Of a stretch of DNA of 64,000 bases, positions 1 to 9,163 are shown one piece after another (the first letter of the stretch is position 1; the number at the start of each line of letters is the position of its first letter). The position numbers were made by a program, and so were the translations under genes. The notes below the pieces were generated by a model. It saw only the letters and a list, made by a program, of their open reading frames with translations. It made no database searches and had not been told where the DNA came from. Source of the stretch: Acidiflorens sp963841945 (GTDB taxonomy: Bacteria; Acidobacteriota; Terriglobia; Terriglobales; Acidobacteriaceae); NCBI GenBank assembly GCA_963841945.1, contig CAWJFC010000034.1, positions 124,001 to 188,000 on the forward strand, in the 5' to 3' direction.

Positions 1-80
1 CGGAAGTGACATTTACACGGTGGCCAAGAGGCCCTAGGATGAGCGTGTAGTTTGGCAGTTCTGGGGGAGGGCTGCCGAAG

Positions 81-115
81 GCGTCCTGAGCATAACCGCT
101 CAGGACGCTTTTTTT
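81..115 (+). terminator. Rho-independent terminator
   Basis: A 10-bp perfect stem (gcgtcctgag / ctcaggacgc) with an 8-base loop is followed by seven T on the plus strand. It would end transcription of a plus-strand gene entering from the left edge. The first 37 bases can be read as the last codons of such a gene (stop at 35-37), but too little is visible to call it. Confidence 0.8.
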
Positions 116-164
116 GTGGGGCAATTCTTTGCGAACGGAGCACAGCCAGCGCAAGTCTCGACGG

Positions 165-1127
165 CTATTTCTTTTGCCAGGTTCTGCCGCGGTCGGCACT
201 GCTCCAGGTCTCGTGATTGTCAGTGGAGAGAAAGATCTGCGCCGGAGAAGGCATCTCGATGTGGACGACAGCGGACGTGAGGGGCTGGCCTTGGAACGAC
301 ACCGCGATTGGCACCCACGTGGCGCCATTGTCAGTCGAGCGCAACAGCGTGCCGGATTGTCCCCCAGCCAAAACCTCGCCGCCCCGAACGCCATAACAAA
401 GCACTGGATGATCGGCGGGTGTTGCAGGCAGCCAAGTCTGGCCACCATCGAGGGAGCGCTTGAGCATGCCGCCGGCAATCATCCAGCTGGTAGCCCGTTT
501 TGCAATCAGCGGTGAGGAGGCAGACGTGACGGCTACATTTGCATTCTGCGCGACTGCATTCTGCTCGACCCCCTGCGGATTACTGACGGTTGATGAGTCG
601 AGCGCCGGCTTGGCTTTTGTGATGTCGGGCGTGGTCTGAAGAGCGGGCGATTTGGCCTGAGCTATCTCATTAGAATTGACGGTCGACACAGTCGTCGCTT
701 CGCTGCCAGCTTCGACCGCGACCTGCGACGATTTGCCTTCCTCCGACGGTGGCGCGCTCGCAGGCGTTTGCGCGCGCAAATCGAAGGCTGTGCCAGCGGC
801 CGGCACGCGCGGCATCGAATCTTTGCTGGCACCGCCGGCGTCTGCACCGCGGCTTGACTTGAAATCGGCGGCCGTCCGGTTGCTGGCCAATGACATTTTC
901 GACTGATCTTCCGTCCGTCGATCTGCCTTCGGTTGATCTGCGTTCGGGTGATCTGCCCTCAGTTGATCTGCCGGCGACACCTGCGCCATCGGCGTGCCTG
1001 AGGAAATCGGCAAGTTGTTAGGTGTGAGGCCGTTCTTGGACGCGTCGAGCTTCGAGACTTCAGTCTTTGATGGGCCGGCAAGCGCTTTTTTCTTCGCGAC
1101 CGAATCGTCGGGTACAGCCCCCGACAC
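165..1127 (-). CDS. C-terminal part of frameshifted anti-sigma / YCF48-BNR-like protein
   Basis: This 320-codon frame holds a long low-complexity Ala/Ser/Asp/Gln-rich linker, including tandem Asp-Gln-rich repeats, followed by a C-terminal beta-propeller-like segment. The segment has BNR/YCF48-type motifs (SLDGGQTW, STDNGATW, SADRGRTW), which are spaced like propeller blades. No ribosome-binding site of its own is visible. Its apparent start lies inside the 3' end of the upstream frame (1060-1632), and deleting one base in the C5 run at 1118-1122 joins the two into one protein of about 485 residues. The joined architecture would be zinc-finger anti-sigma, membrane helix, linker and periplasmic BNR sensor-like domain. 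The split may be a sequencing or assembly error or a real mutation. Confidence 0.7.
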   Translation of the reverse strand: MSGAVPDDSVAKKKALAGPSKTEVSKLDASKNGLTPNNLPISSGTPMAQVSPADQLRADHPNADQPKADRRTEDQSKMSLASNRTAADFKSSRGADAGGASKDSMPRVPAAGTAFDLRAQTPASAPPSEEGKSSQVAVEAGSEATTVSTVNSNEIAQAKSPALQTTPDITKAKPALDSSTVSNPQGVEQNAVAQNANVAVTSASSPLIAKRATSWMIAGGMLKRSLDGGQTWLPATPADHPVLCYGVRGGEVLAGGQSGTLLRSTDNGATWVPIAVSFQGQPLTSAVVHIEMPSPAQIFLSTDNHETWSSADRGRTWQKK

Positions 1128-1632
1128 AATCTGCTGGCATGACCTCGGGCATGACCTCTGGCTTCAATTGAGCCGTGGACTTGCCCGTCGCCAAACTCGG
1201 CGCCGTGTGAATCTTGCTGGTCCGTTCCAGCGCGGGCCGCATGACAAAAACTGCCAGCGCGATGCCAGCCGCCAAAGTTGCCCAGCGCAGATTTGCCCAT
1301 CCGAAACCAGCCCACGCGAACCGACGTTTGCGCTCCGCTCCTGCACGCCCGGCTGCCACAGCAACGACTTCCCGGCTTTGTGCTTCCTCCTGGGCAGGAA
1401 CCTCGGTCGCGCGAATTGCCGCAACGTCAGCGGGTAAGGCGAGCGCAACCACGTCTCGACAATCCCCGCACAGGGCCAGATGCCGCAATACATCATCCCG
1501 CTCCAAAGCGGGGAGGGCCTGTTCGGCGAAGGCCGTCAGCACGTCCGCTTCGGGGTGCGCCTGCGCGAGCGCAACCTGTTCAGTCGTCACGGGCAAGAGC
1601 CGCTGGTGCACGATTTTTGGCAGTTCAGCCAT
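1060..1632 (-). CDS. Zinc-finger anti-sigma factor, N-terminal part (frame broken)
   Basis: Residues 51-58 carry an H-x3-C-x2-C motif (HLALCGDC), the hallmark of ZAS-type anti-sigma factors that bind a sigma factor in the cytoplasm. A single membrane helix follows at about 115-131. It lies 87 nt downstream of a sigma-70-family gene on the same strand, which fits a sigma/anti-sigma pair. The last 29 or so codons are probably out of frame: the continuation with linker and BNR-like repeats lies in the overlapping frame 165-1127. The encoded protein would normally hold its sigma factor until a periplasmic signal releases it (family knowledge, inference here). Confidence 0.75.
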   Translation of the reverse strand: MAELPKIVHQRLLPVTTEQVALAQAHPEADVLTAFAEQALPALERDDVLRHLALCGDCRDVVALALPADVAAIRATEVPAQEEAQSREVVAVAAGRAGAERKRRFAWAGFGWANLRWATLAAGIALAVFVMRPALERTSKIHTAPSLATGKSTAQLKPEVMPEVMPADCVGGCTRRFGREEKSACRPIKD

Positions 1633-1719
1633 TTGTCCAACTTCTGCTTACAAGTTCCGTTTACGACTCTTCTTCCACGTACGGCTTTCTGCTTACGGCT
1701 CTTATCCGCCGCGATTCTG

Positions 1720-2643
1720 CTACCCGTTGCCCTCCCGGCCATTGGGTCCCCGAAGGCCAGGATCGGAGATCTTTCTCCTATGGAACGTCGTAGCCGCGGA
1801 ATCTTGCATCAAACGCGACCGCAAATCGAGGGTAATGTCCCGAACGTCCGCCTCAAGCGCTTCGGTGGCCTGGGCGTGGCTCATCCCCCGGTCACGCAAG
1901 CCGGCTAAAATGCGCTTGCGGAGCCCGGTTGAGAGCCGGTCAAGCCGCCGGCTCACGGTCGATTCGTGGAGGCCCAGCGAGCGCGCGATCTCAGCCAGCG
2001 TGCGCCCATCCAAATAATAGGAGGCAAGTGTGAAACGGTCCTCTGCCGAAAGTTCAGCCAGCGCCTGATCGGTTGCCGTCTCGAGGCGCTGGTCAAAAGT
2101 GCGTGCGGGTTCGGACTCCCTGGCGACAAACTGTGCGCCTTCCTCGGTCTGCTCCTCGAGGCTCACGTCGCGCTTCTGCTTGCGATAGCGATTGATGAAT
2201 TCCTGCGCCATGACGGTGCGCAGCCAGCCCTCGAGCGATCCGCGCCCGGTGTAGAAGATCAACTTGGAGTTGCGTACACCGTTGCGAGCGCTCACTCCGT
2301 AGAGATCCGCAAAAAGCGAATCGGCAAGTTCCGCGGCGCGCGCCCCATCACGCGTAATGTGCAACGCCATGCCGTGCAGTTTCTGACGGTAGCGGCTGAT
2401 GAAATCTTGCCACGCGCGCTCGTTCCCCTCGGCGCAGGCGCGCGCCAGCGCCAATTCTTCGAGCTTCAGGGTCGCGCAAAATTCGGCTTTCTCTTCCGTT
2501 GAACCGCCCGGCAGATATTTGCGCTGAATATTTTCGAGGATCGACGCGAACTGCTCCACGCTCATGCCATAGGCCACCGCGCCGCTGCGCGCATAGAGTT
2601 CTACGGCAACGGCGGTATCTTCCGGTTGGGCGCGTGAAGACAT
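1720..2643 (-). CDS. RNA polymerase sigma-70 family factor
   Basis: The 307-residue protein has sigma region 2 at about residues 70-155 (core-binding and -10 recognition, ending GWLRTVMAQEFINRYRKQ). Region 4 at about 190-250 contains a clear helix-turn-helix (LAEIARSLGLHESTVSRRL). Between them is a short variable linker as in ECF factors. An N-terminal extension of about 65 residues and a C-terminal tail of about 50 residues are longer than in a minimal ECF factor. The next gene downstream encodes a zinc-finger anti-sigma protein, so the pair probably forms a membrane-gated regulatory switch. The target genes cannot be told from this window. Confidence 0.85.
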   Translation of the reverse strand: MSSRAQPEDTAVAVELYARSGAVAYGMSVEQFASILENIQRKYLPGGSTEEKAEFCATLKLEELALARACAEGNERAWQDFISRYRQKLHGMALHITRDGARAAELADSLFADLYGVSARNGVRNSKLIFYTGRGSLEGWLRTVMAQEFINRYRKQKRDVSLEEQTEEGAQFVARESEPARTFDQRLETATDQALAELSAEDRFTLASYYLDGRTLAEIARSLGLHESTVSRRLDRLSTGLRKRILAGLRDRGMSHAQATEALEADVRDITLDLRSRLMQDSAATTFHRRKISDPGLRGPNGREGNG

Positions 2644-2742
2644 TCCTGAAAGATGCTAACAACTTTTTAGACGCAAGAGGTCGTAATTCGTACGTTCTGA
2701 AATCAGCGAGCAAGACACTCCTGGAAGTCTCGCGAATCTGAC

Positions 2743-2771
2743 CCCGGCACGCTCCAACACTGGCGTGCCGG
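2743..2771. promoter_or_regulatory. 10-bp inverted repeat between divergent genes
   Basis: The arms cccggcacgc and gcgtgccggg are perfect, with a 9-base loop. They lie in the 234-bp gap between the minus-strand sigma gene and the plus-strand ARPP-1-like gene. There is no T-tract on either side, so it is more likely an operator or a transcript hairpin than a terminator. Confidence 0.45.
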
Positions 2772-2880
2772 GCGAGGCCGGAACGCGAGAGGCGGGAGTG
2801 GTGTCTCTATTTATAACCGGGTCGCGGTCGAGTCGTAGTCGGGCTTCATAAGTGGTCAGGCAACAATCTGGAGGCTCGTG

Positions 2881-4008
2881 ATGCGCGTGTTCGTCTGGTT
2901 GGCGGGGCTCGTTTCGATGTTAGTCGTGTTGGCCGTTGTGGTTCCGTGCTTATTGCCGGCCAGCGAGTTACCACAAACTTTTCACTACTCACTTCTTGAA
3001 CCGATTCGAAGCGGCAACCTTACGGTGTTTCCGGTCGTTTCCAACAAGTCCTACGATACCGGCGATTTCATCACGCTCGACGAGGGCATTCGGTCGGGAG
3101 ATGTTGTCGTCACTGAAGCCGGACAGGCGCGCGGCCTGATTCGCCGCCACGCGGGAGACTCCAGGATCATGCCACCCATCCGCGACGCGGAGGTGAATCG
3201 CCTGGTGCTGGTTAATAACTCGAAACGACCATTGCTGTTACTCGCGGGGGAAATTGTAACTGGCGGCAAGCAGGATCGAGTTATCGGAAAAGATCGTATT
3301 GTTCCTCCCGAAAGCGATCCCGTCGACCTGAGCGTTTTTTGCGTGGAGCCGGGGCGGTGGGTCGCGGCAAACGGCAAGGCTGACTTCAGCGCGGGCCGGG
3401 TGGCGACCGTGGCTGGAGGCGTGGTTGCTGCGCCCAGCGTGCGTGCCGGCGCAATGGCGGCAAAGAACCAGCAGCAGGTCTGGGACGAGGTGGGGAAGGC
3501 CAAGGAAGCGATGACGGAGGTTGTGGCCGTCAATGGGGCCACCCCCTCCTCCGAAATGAGTTCAACTTCATCCTATGCCCGGGTGATGGAGGACAAAGAC
3601 GTTCAAAAGCAGGTGGATTCCGTCGCGGCACCGATCGAACGAAATTACGAGAGTGTGATTCATCAACTGCGCGATAAGAACGCAGTCGGCGTGGTGGTCG
3701 CGGTGAATGGAGAGATTGTCTGGGCCGATATCTTCGCCAGCACGCAGTTACTCCAGAAATATTGGCCGAAGCTAATTCGCTCTTACGCGACCGAAGCGGT
3801 GATTACGCGCGCGAAAGCGGCACAGGTTTCGACGAAGGATGCGCAGCGTTTTCTGGATACTCTCGAGGCGCGCCACGAAACGTCGGACATCGAGCCGGGT
3901 GTCTATAAGCAAACGGAAATCAGCGGCGACGGATTCAAAGTCTTCGAACTGATGTCCTTGCTGCCAAAGACCGGCTTCGCCGTTCACATTGCCAAGATGG
4001 CGAACTAG
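2881..4008 (+). CDS. ARPP-1-like exported protein of unknown function
   Basis: The N-terminus has a hydrophobic segment (about residues 3-28) that could be a signal peptide or membrane anchor. The body contains the pattern of the ARPP-1 (formerly DUF6569) domain: a TFHYSLLEPIRSGNLTVFPV-type opening and a central LLLLAGEIVTGGKQDRVIGKD block, followed by a long alpha/beta region. The family has no established reaction, and I infer only that it is exported. A GTG at 2878 is possible, but ATG 2881 has the better-placed Shine-Dalgarno (ggagg, 2870-2874). The gene stands alone and is divergent from the sigma gene. Confidence 0.7.
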   Translation: MRVFVWLAGLVSMLVVLAVVVPCLLPASELPQTFHYSLLEPIRSGNLTVFPVVSNKSYDTGDFITLDEGIRSGDVVVTEAGQARGLIRRHAGDSRIMPPIRDAEVNRLVLVNNSKRPLLLLAGEIVTGGKQDRVIGKDRIVPPESDPVDLSVFCVEPGRWVAANGKADFSAGRVATVAGGVVAAPSVRAGAMAAKNQQQVWDEVGKAKEAMTEVVAVNGATPSSEMSSTSSYARVMEDKDVQKQVDSVAAPIERNYESVIHQLRDKNAVGVVVAVNGEIVWADIFASTQLLQKYWPKLIRSYATEAVITRAKAAQVSTKDAQRFLDTLEARHETSDIEPGVYKQTEISGDGFKVFELMSLLPKTGFAVHIAKMAN

Positions 4009-4016
4009 CGAGGCTC

Positions 4017-4060
4017 GAGGCAGGGGTTAGATTGCAAAGGTGAACCCCTGCCTCCGATTT
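4017..4060 (+). terminator. Hairpin between convergent genes
   Basis: A perfect 12-bp stem (gaggcaggggtt / aacccctgcctc) has a 14-base loop and is followed by cgattttc on the plus strand. It sits just after the ARPP-1-like stop and before the convergent Nudix stop. The T-run is short (four), so termination is likely but not certain. Confidence 0.6.
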
Positions 4061-4061
4061 T

Positions 4062-4487
4062 CTAACCTTTCGCCAGCCCTTTTAGCACGACGTCGTTTGC
4101 ATCGTAAGCGAGTTTGAGCGCAGGCAATTCTTCTTTCGCGAACCAGCCCACTTCGGCTGCGTCGCTTCCTGCCTTCAACTCTCCCCCGACGGGCCGGCAG
4201 AGATAATCGATCAACACATAGTGGTACTGCACGCGGCCGTCCTCGCTGCGAATCACACGCTCGTACACGCCGAGCATCTCGCCGGGTTCGACCATCAGCC
4301 CGGTTTCCTCGCGCGCCTCGCGAATCGTCGCCTCCCGCAGGGTCTCGCCGCATTCGAGCACGCCGCCAGGCAGCGACCACTCGCCAAGCAAGGGCGGCTG
4401 GCCGCGGCGAATCAGCAACACGCGATCGTTACCCACGATCACGGCGCCGACTCCGATGAGCGGGGTCTCAGGATATTCGCGCTTCAT
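4062..4487 (-). CDS. Nudix hydrolase
   Basis: The Nudix box is complete at residues 41-63 (GGVLECGETL... then REAREETGL), giving the G-x5-E-x7-R-E-x2-E-E-x-G-L pattern that binds the divalent metal and the diphosphate. The length (141 aa) is typical of a stand-alone MutT/ADP-sugar-type Nudix enzyme. The substrate, a nucleoside diphosphate linked to some moiety, cannot be assigned. It lies 25 nt downstream of the beta-lactamase-like gene on the same strand, so the two may be cotranscribed. Confidence 0.88.
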   Translation of the reverse strand: MKREYPETPLIGVGAVIVGNDRVLLIRRGQPPLLGEWSLPGGVLECGETLREATIREAREETGLMVEPGEMLGVYERVIRSEDGRVQYHYVLIDYLCRPVGGELKAGSDAAEVGWFAKEELPALKLAYDANDVVLKGLAKG

Positions 4488-4512
4488 ATCGCGATCGAAA
4501 TCTCTGCCGCCT

Positions 4513-5913
4513 TTATTTCGGGGCCACCTGATACTGCTCGATCTTGCCGTCGGGCATCACGCGTTCGAGCACTTCGAGCGTCTTTTGTGCAAAGTGCACT
4601 TCGAAGAGTCGGAACATCATGCCTCCGCGCTCGGATTTTGAGGTCTGCGTGAACTCGGTGGGCGTTCCAAGCGGCCCGAGGCTATCGCCAAAATCCTTGA
4701 GCGCCTGCTCGGTAAAGTAACTGTTGCAGTTGTCGGTCAGCAACGCGCGGTCGATTTTTCCATGCTGCAAGGCCGCGAAAACCGCCTGCGCCTGCTCTTC
4801 CTGCCGGGCGGCATCGGGGTCGCGAAACAGCAAGGTTGCGATCCTTCGAGCCAGATCGCTGGAGGCCGACGCCGCGTCTTCATTCGTCAAAACCACCACC
4901 GCAACTTTCTTGTCGGGAAAAACAAGATTTTGCGAGGTGAACCCGGAGACTTCGCCGCCATGCTCAATCGCGCGTTCGCCAAGTTCGCTGCGAACACTGA
5001 CCCCGAGCCCGTAGCGCGTGCCGAGGCCATTTTTCAGCACCGTCTCGCGCTCCATCGCCGCATACGAGGCAGGCTTGAGCAGCGACTGATTCATCATGCT
5101 GATATCCCACTTCGCAAGATCCTCGGCAGGCATTGCGAGTTCTCCGGCCGCGAACAGCCAGCCCTTCCCTTCTTTCGGCGACGGCCGCAGCGGACCGATC
5201 GCGTAGCGCAGATAGCCAGTGGCGTCAGTTTGGGTGAGCCGCTCCTGATCGATGTTGATGACGCTCTTCATTCCGAGCGGCGCGAAGATTCGCTCGCTCA
5301 GGAATTGCAAAAGCGGCTGGCGGCTGGCCTTCTCGACGATCAGACCGGCGATCACGAAATTTGTATTGCTGTATTGCCACTCTGTGCCGGGGTCGAAATC
5401 GAGCGGCTTGCGCGCCCACTGATCAAGAATCCGCTCGGCCGTGACGGGCTTCAGCATATTCGGCATCACGTAGTCCTGCGGCCAGTAATCCTGGTAGCCA
5501 GAAGTGTGCGAGAGCAGTTCGCGAATGGTGACTTCGTTGCCGCGCCTCAGGTTCGGAACAAAACGCGAGACTGGGTCGTCGAGCGAGAGCTTACCGTCTT
5601 GGGCGAGAAGCAGAATCGCCGCGGCCGTGAATTGCTTGCTGATGGAGCCGATGCTGTAGCGCATGGCGGGAGTGGCAGGCGTCTGCGGTGCGATGCTCGC
5701 GTCCCCATAGGCATGCAGATAGATGATCGCGCCGTTTTGTACGATGGCGACGGATGCACTGGGAACGCCCGTGTCGGCGAGGGTGGCGCGGGCGGCTGCA
5801 TCGATTTGCTCGCGCAACGCAATCGGCATTTCCGTCGCCGACATAACGACAGCACTCCCGAGAAATAAGAAAACAATCGCCAGCGTTTCAACCATTCGCG
5901 CGCGCAAATTCAT
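4513..5913 (-). CDS. Serine hydrolase, beta-lactamase class C / esterase family
   Basis: This is a secreted or membrane-anchored penicillin-binding-protein-fold hydrolase. An N-terminal signal segment (VETLAIVFLFLGSAVVMS) is followed by the three class C signatures: S-x-x-K (SISK, nucleophile Ser and general base Lys), Y-x-N (YSN) and H-G-G (HGGEVSGF). These mark an acylating serine enzyme acting on peptides, beta-lactams or esters; which one cannot be told. An extra domain of about 100 residues follows the catalytic fold. ATG 5913 is preferred over 5934 because a GGGAG Shine-Dalgarno lies 8 nt before it. Confidence 0.85.
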   Translation of the reverse strand: MNLRARMVETLAIVFLFLGSAVVMSATEMPIALREQIDAAARATLADTGVPSASVAIVQNGAIIYLHAYGDASIAPQTPATPAMRYSIGSISKQFTAAAILLLAQDGKLSLDDPVSRFVPNLRRGNEVTIRELLSHTSGYQDYWPQDYVMPNMLKPVTAERILDQWARKPLDFDPGTEWQYSNTNFVIAGLIVEKASRQPLLQFLSERIFAPLGMKSVINIDQERLTQTDATGYLRYAIGPLRPSPKEGKGWLFAAGELAMPAEDLAKWDISMMNQSLLKPASYAAMERETVLKNGLGTRYGLGVSVRSELGERAIEHGGEVSGFTSQNLVFPDKKVAVVVLTNEDAASASSDLARRIATLLFRDPDAARQEEQAQAVFAALQHGKIDRALLTDNCNSYFTEQALKDFGDSLGPLGTPTEFTQTSKSERGGMMFRLFEVHFAQKTLEVLERVMPDGKIEQYQVAPK

Positions 5914-6050
5914 GAGAATGACTCCCTTCTTCAAGCTCCGCAGAGACGAATCAGTATAGCTTTAGCGGGGATGACCCGAGCAACGCCGCTGCGCGAGTGA
6001 TCGCGGCGTCCGGCAACCTGTGCGTCCCGGTTCGCATTACAATACCCACC

Positions 6051-7916
6051 ATGTCACTCGACGAATACAAGCGGAAACGACGGTTTGAGGAAACGCCCGA
6101 GCCTCCTCCCAAGGTCGAGAAAAAAACGAAGCACCGCTTTGTGGTGCAGCGCCATCGCGCCACACGCCTGCATTACGACTTTCGCCTGGAGATGGAGGGT
6201 GTGCTCAAGTCGTGGGCCGTACCCAAGGGACCGTCGCTCGATCCGAACGACAAGCGGCTGGCGATGCAGGTTGAGGACCATCCCGTTTCGTATTTTGATT
6301 TTGAGGGCACGATCCCGGAGGGCAATTACGGCGCGGGCACCGTCATGGTCTGGGATGTGGGCACGTGGGAGCCGCTTTCGCCAGTTCCGGTAAATGGAGA
6401 ATACGTGCCCGGCACTGACAGAGAAGCCGCGTCAATGCTCGCCAATGGCGATCTCAAATTTCGTTTGAACGGCAAGCGGCTCAAGGGCGACTTCGCGCTG
6501 ATTCACATCAAGGGGCGCCGGCCCGGCAGCAAGGGAACAGAATGGCTCTTGATCAAGAAAAAAGACGATGAAGTCGTTCCGGGTTTCGACATCGAGAAGT
6601 ACGACACGTCAGTGCTGACGAACCGCACCATGGCGCAAATCGGCGGCGATGAAGATTCGGCGGAGTGGACCAGCAGCCGGCCCGCAGCTCGCGGAAAGCT
6701 CAAGGCCGCATGGCTAGCCGATGCTGTGGCGAAAGCTGACCGCAAGAAAGCCTCCGGTAAAAAAAAACTAACGGCAGAGAGCTCTGCGCACGCAGAGAAG
6801 GACAAAGCTCAAACGGTTGCCCGGCTGGCCATCGGGCGCGGCAGTAAAAGGAAGTCATCGGCGAGATCTGCGCCCTCTGCTGCATCCTCTTCATTGAAAG
6901 GCCTGTCTGGCGCAGTGCGGAAGCCGATGCCCATGGCGATCTATCCCATGCTCGCCACGGCCATCGAGAAGCCCTTCGACAATCCAGACTGGCTCTTCGA
7001 GATCAAATGGGATGGCTACCGCGCGGTGGCCTTCATCGATGATGGCCGCGTGCGCTTCGTCTCCCGCAATCAGAACGACCTCACGAAGCAATACCCGGAA
7101 CTCGCGACGCTGACGAAGCTCGTCAAAGCCGACCGCGCCATCCTCGACGGCGAGATCGTGGCCCTCGACGACGAGGGCCGTCCGTCATTCAGCTTGATGC
7201 AGCAGCGCACCGGGTTTCGTCCCGGTAAATCACGCCTTCCTGGTCGGCAGGGCGTGCCGGTGATCTACTACGCGTTCGATCTGCTTTACCTCGATGGATT
7301 TGACCTACGCCGCGTGCCGCTCGAGGAGCGCAAGCAGTTGCTGCGCCAACAAGTCACAGACGGCGACGTCGTCAAGTTTTCCGATCATTATCCCGAGAAG
7401 GGTCTCGCGCTCTTTCAGGCGGCTGCACAAAAGGGGCTGGAGGGAATTGTCGCAAAAAAGCGCGACAGCCTGTACGTCGAAACGCGATCGCGCGACTGGC
7501 TCAAGATCAAAATTACGCAGCGCCAAGAGTGCGTCATTGGCGGCTACACCGATCCCGAGGGCAGCCGCGCCTACTTCGGCTCGCTCGTGCTGGGGCTTTA
7601 TGACAGGCAGAAGCGTCTGATTCACGTCGGACAGGCGGGCACCGGTTTTGATCAGAAGACGCTAAAAGAAATGTTCGAGACTCTTCATCCGCTTGAGACC
7701 AGCAAGAATCCGTTCTATGGTGAGATCGGCGGATTGCGAAAGGTGCACTTCGTGCAACCCAAACTGGTGGCCGAGATCAAGTTCACGGAGTGGACCCACG
7801 AGACATCCGAGGGCGGAATGAAGCTGCGCGCGCCGGTTTTCATGGGACTACGCCAGGATAAGGCGCCGGAAGAGTGCACACTGGAAGACGCCATCGCAGT
7901 AAAAATCGCTACTTGA
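6051..7916 (+). CDS. ligD: ATP-dependent DNA ligase LigD (3'-phosphoesterase plus ligase domains)
   Basis: The enzyme seals DNA ends in bacterial non-homologous end joining. Residues 1 to about 150 form the 3'-phosphoesterase domain (HRATRLHYDFRLEMEG, PEGNYGAGTVMVWD). A Lys/Ala/Ser-rich linker follows, then the nucleotidyltransferase core with motif I EIKWDGYR (adenylated Lys near residue 319) and an OB-fold ending. The polymerase/primase domain found in full LigD is absent, so this is the two-domain form. No Ku gene is visible in the window. ATG 6051 is chosen because homology begins there; an upstream in-frame GTG at 5997 adds residues unlike the family. Confidence 0.9.
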   Translation: MSLDEYKRKRRFEETPEPPPKVEKKTKHRFVVQRHRATRLHYDFRLEMEGVLKSWAVPKGPSLDPNDKRLAMQVEDHPVSYFDFEGTIPEGNYGAGTVMVWDVGTWEPLSPVPVNGEYVPGTDREAASMLANGDLKFRLNGKRLKGDFALIHIKGRRPGSKGTEWLLIKKKDDEVVPGFDIEKYDTSVLTNRTMAQIGGDEDSAEWTSSRPAARGKLKAAWLADAVAKADRKKASGKKKLTAESSAHAEKDKAQTVARLAIGRGSKRKSSARSAPSAASSSLKGLSGAVRKPMPMAIYPMLATAIEKPFDNPDWLFEIKWDGYRAVAFIDDGRVRFVSRNQNDLTKQYPELATLTKLVKADRAILDGEIVALDDEGRPSFSLMQQRTGFRPGKSRLPGRQGVPVIYYAFDLLYLDGFDLRRVPLEERKQLLRQQVTDGDVVKFSDHYPEKGLALFQAAAQKGLEGIVAKKRDSLYVETRSRDWLKIKITQRQECVIGGYTDPEGSRAYFGSLVLGLYDRQKRLIHVGQAGTGFDQKTLKEMFETLHPLETSKNPFYGEIGGLRKVHFVQPKLVAEIKFTEWTHETSEGGMKLRAPVFMGLRQDKAPEECTLEDAIAVKIAT

Positions 7917-7937
7917 CGCCACTTTGCGTGAGACTGT

Positions 7938-8978
7938 TCACTTGATCTCTTTCATTGGGAGCATGGAACCGTAGTCCTGTCCCGAGGGGGCAACCGCGCG
8001 CGCCACCACCCCCGCAAAAGCCTCCCGCAACTCCGGGTACTTTGCGACCAGCGCTTTGATCACTGCCATGTTGTCCTGAAAAGTCTTTTGGGTATTCGAA
8101 ATGTCAGCGGAGGCGTACTTCACAACCACATCCAGATCGTCTCCCACCGCCAGCGGAAAAATCTCCGTCATGCGATAGGTCTTGCCGGCGGCGCTGAGAT
8201 CGACTGTACTGCCATTAGCGGGCATATCCGCGGGCTGGACGGACTGCGTGTCATCATAAAGCCGGTCGCTAACCAGGGTGCTCATGAAGTCGACGGGAGA
8301 GGTAAGCGCGATCGCCTCGCGGAAATAGAGCCAGGCGTTGTGGTTTTGATTTTTCTTCTTATACTCGCGCGCTTTCTCCGCATACCAGGAGCCGTCGTGG
8401 CCAGCAGCCTCGGCTGGGCGGGCGTAGTAACCCGCCAATTTCCAGTCGCTTTCGATCTGCTGAAGAATCATCGTCAGCATGCGCGGTTCTTTGCCACCTT
8501 TTACGTCGAGAATCACGACTCCGTATTTGCCCGGGGGCAGGTTGTTCAACACAAAGACGGCGCTGTCCGCGGTTTGTCCCGTCTTGCCGAATATTCCGCA
8601 CAGGAACTCGGCTCGCGGCAAAGGCTGGGGGCCGTCGGCGGTCAAGAGGAAAGGCGGTCTCGCGATGGCACGTGCGCCGGCAAAGTCGGCGGCATTGTCC
8701 TTTACGGCAGCTTCCACCCCGCTGAAGTTGCCGGCAAGCGCAGGAACCGAGCTTTGGCGGAGAGCGGCCACGTCTCCGCGCGCCGAAAGATCAAAATAGT
8801 GACGGGAGGCCAACTCGAGCGCGGACCGCATTGGAACCGTCATATCGGCTGCGGACAGGCAGGTTTGCGAAAAACCCGATGCGCCTAAAATCATGGGCGT
8901 TAGGCAAACTACCAAAAACCAATTCCTTCGAAGCTTTGTTCCTGCAGTGTGACGCACGGCAAAAGCCTCCTCCGGCAT
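7938..8978 (-). CDS. Exported protein of unknown function
   Basis: I do not recognise the family. The N-terminus has a basic stretch followed by a hydrophobic signal-like segment (WFLVVCLTPMILGASGFS) and a Cys soon after. The mature part of about 300 residues is soluble-looking. It contains an alpha-helical stretch suggestive of a TPR-like unit (WYAEKAREYKKKNQNHNAWLY) and a region describing a folded beta domain (VFVLNNLPPGKYGVVILDV). It is convergent with ligD, with 21 nt between the stops. A role in the cell envelope is only a guess. Confidence 0.7.
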   Translation of the reverse strand: MPEEAFAVRHTAGTKLRRNWFLVVCLTPMILGASGFSQTCLSAADMTVPMRSALELASRHYFDLSARGDVAALRQSSVPALAGNFSGVEAAVKDNAADFAGARAIARPPFLLTADGPQPLPRAEFLCGIFGKTGQTADSAVFVLNNLPPGKYGVVILDVKGGKEPRMLTMILQQIESDWKLAGYYARPAEAAGHDGSWYAEKAREYKKKNQNHNAWLYFREAIALTSPVDFMSTLVSDRLYDDTQSVQPADMPANGSTVDLSAAGKTYRMTEIFPLAVGDDLDVVVKYASADISNTQKTFQDNMAVIKALVAKYPELREAFAGVVARAVAPSGQDYGSMLPMKEIK

Positions 8979-9163
8979 TCTACCGCCGCCAATCCGTTAC
9001 CGAAGTCTTTAAATGGAGATGACCATTGCGTCTCACTAGATTCCAGTCGTAACAACCCGCAAGAAACAGCTGGAGGCGCGTTCTATAGGCAATGGTAAAA
9101 TCGACTGGGGCGTCAGCGGGCGCCGCGCGCGGTCACCCGCCTGAACAAAATGGGGCATCCTCA

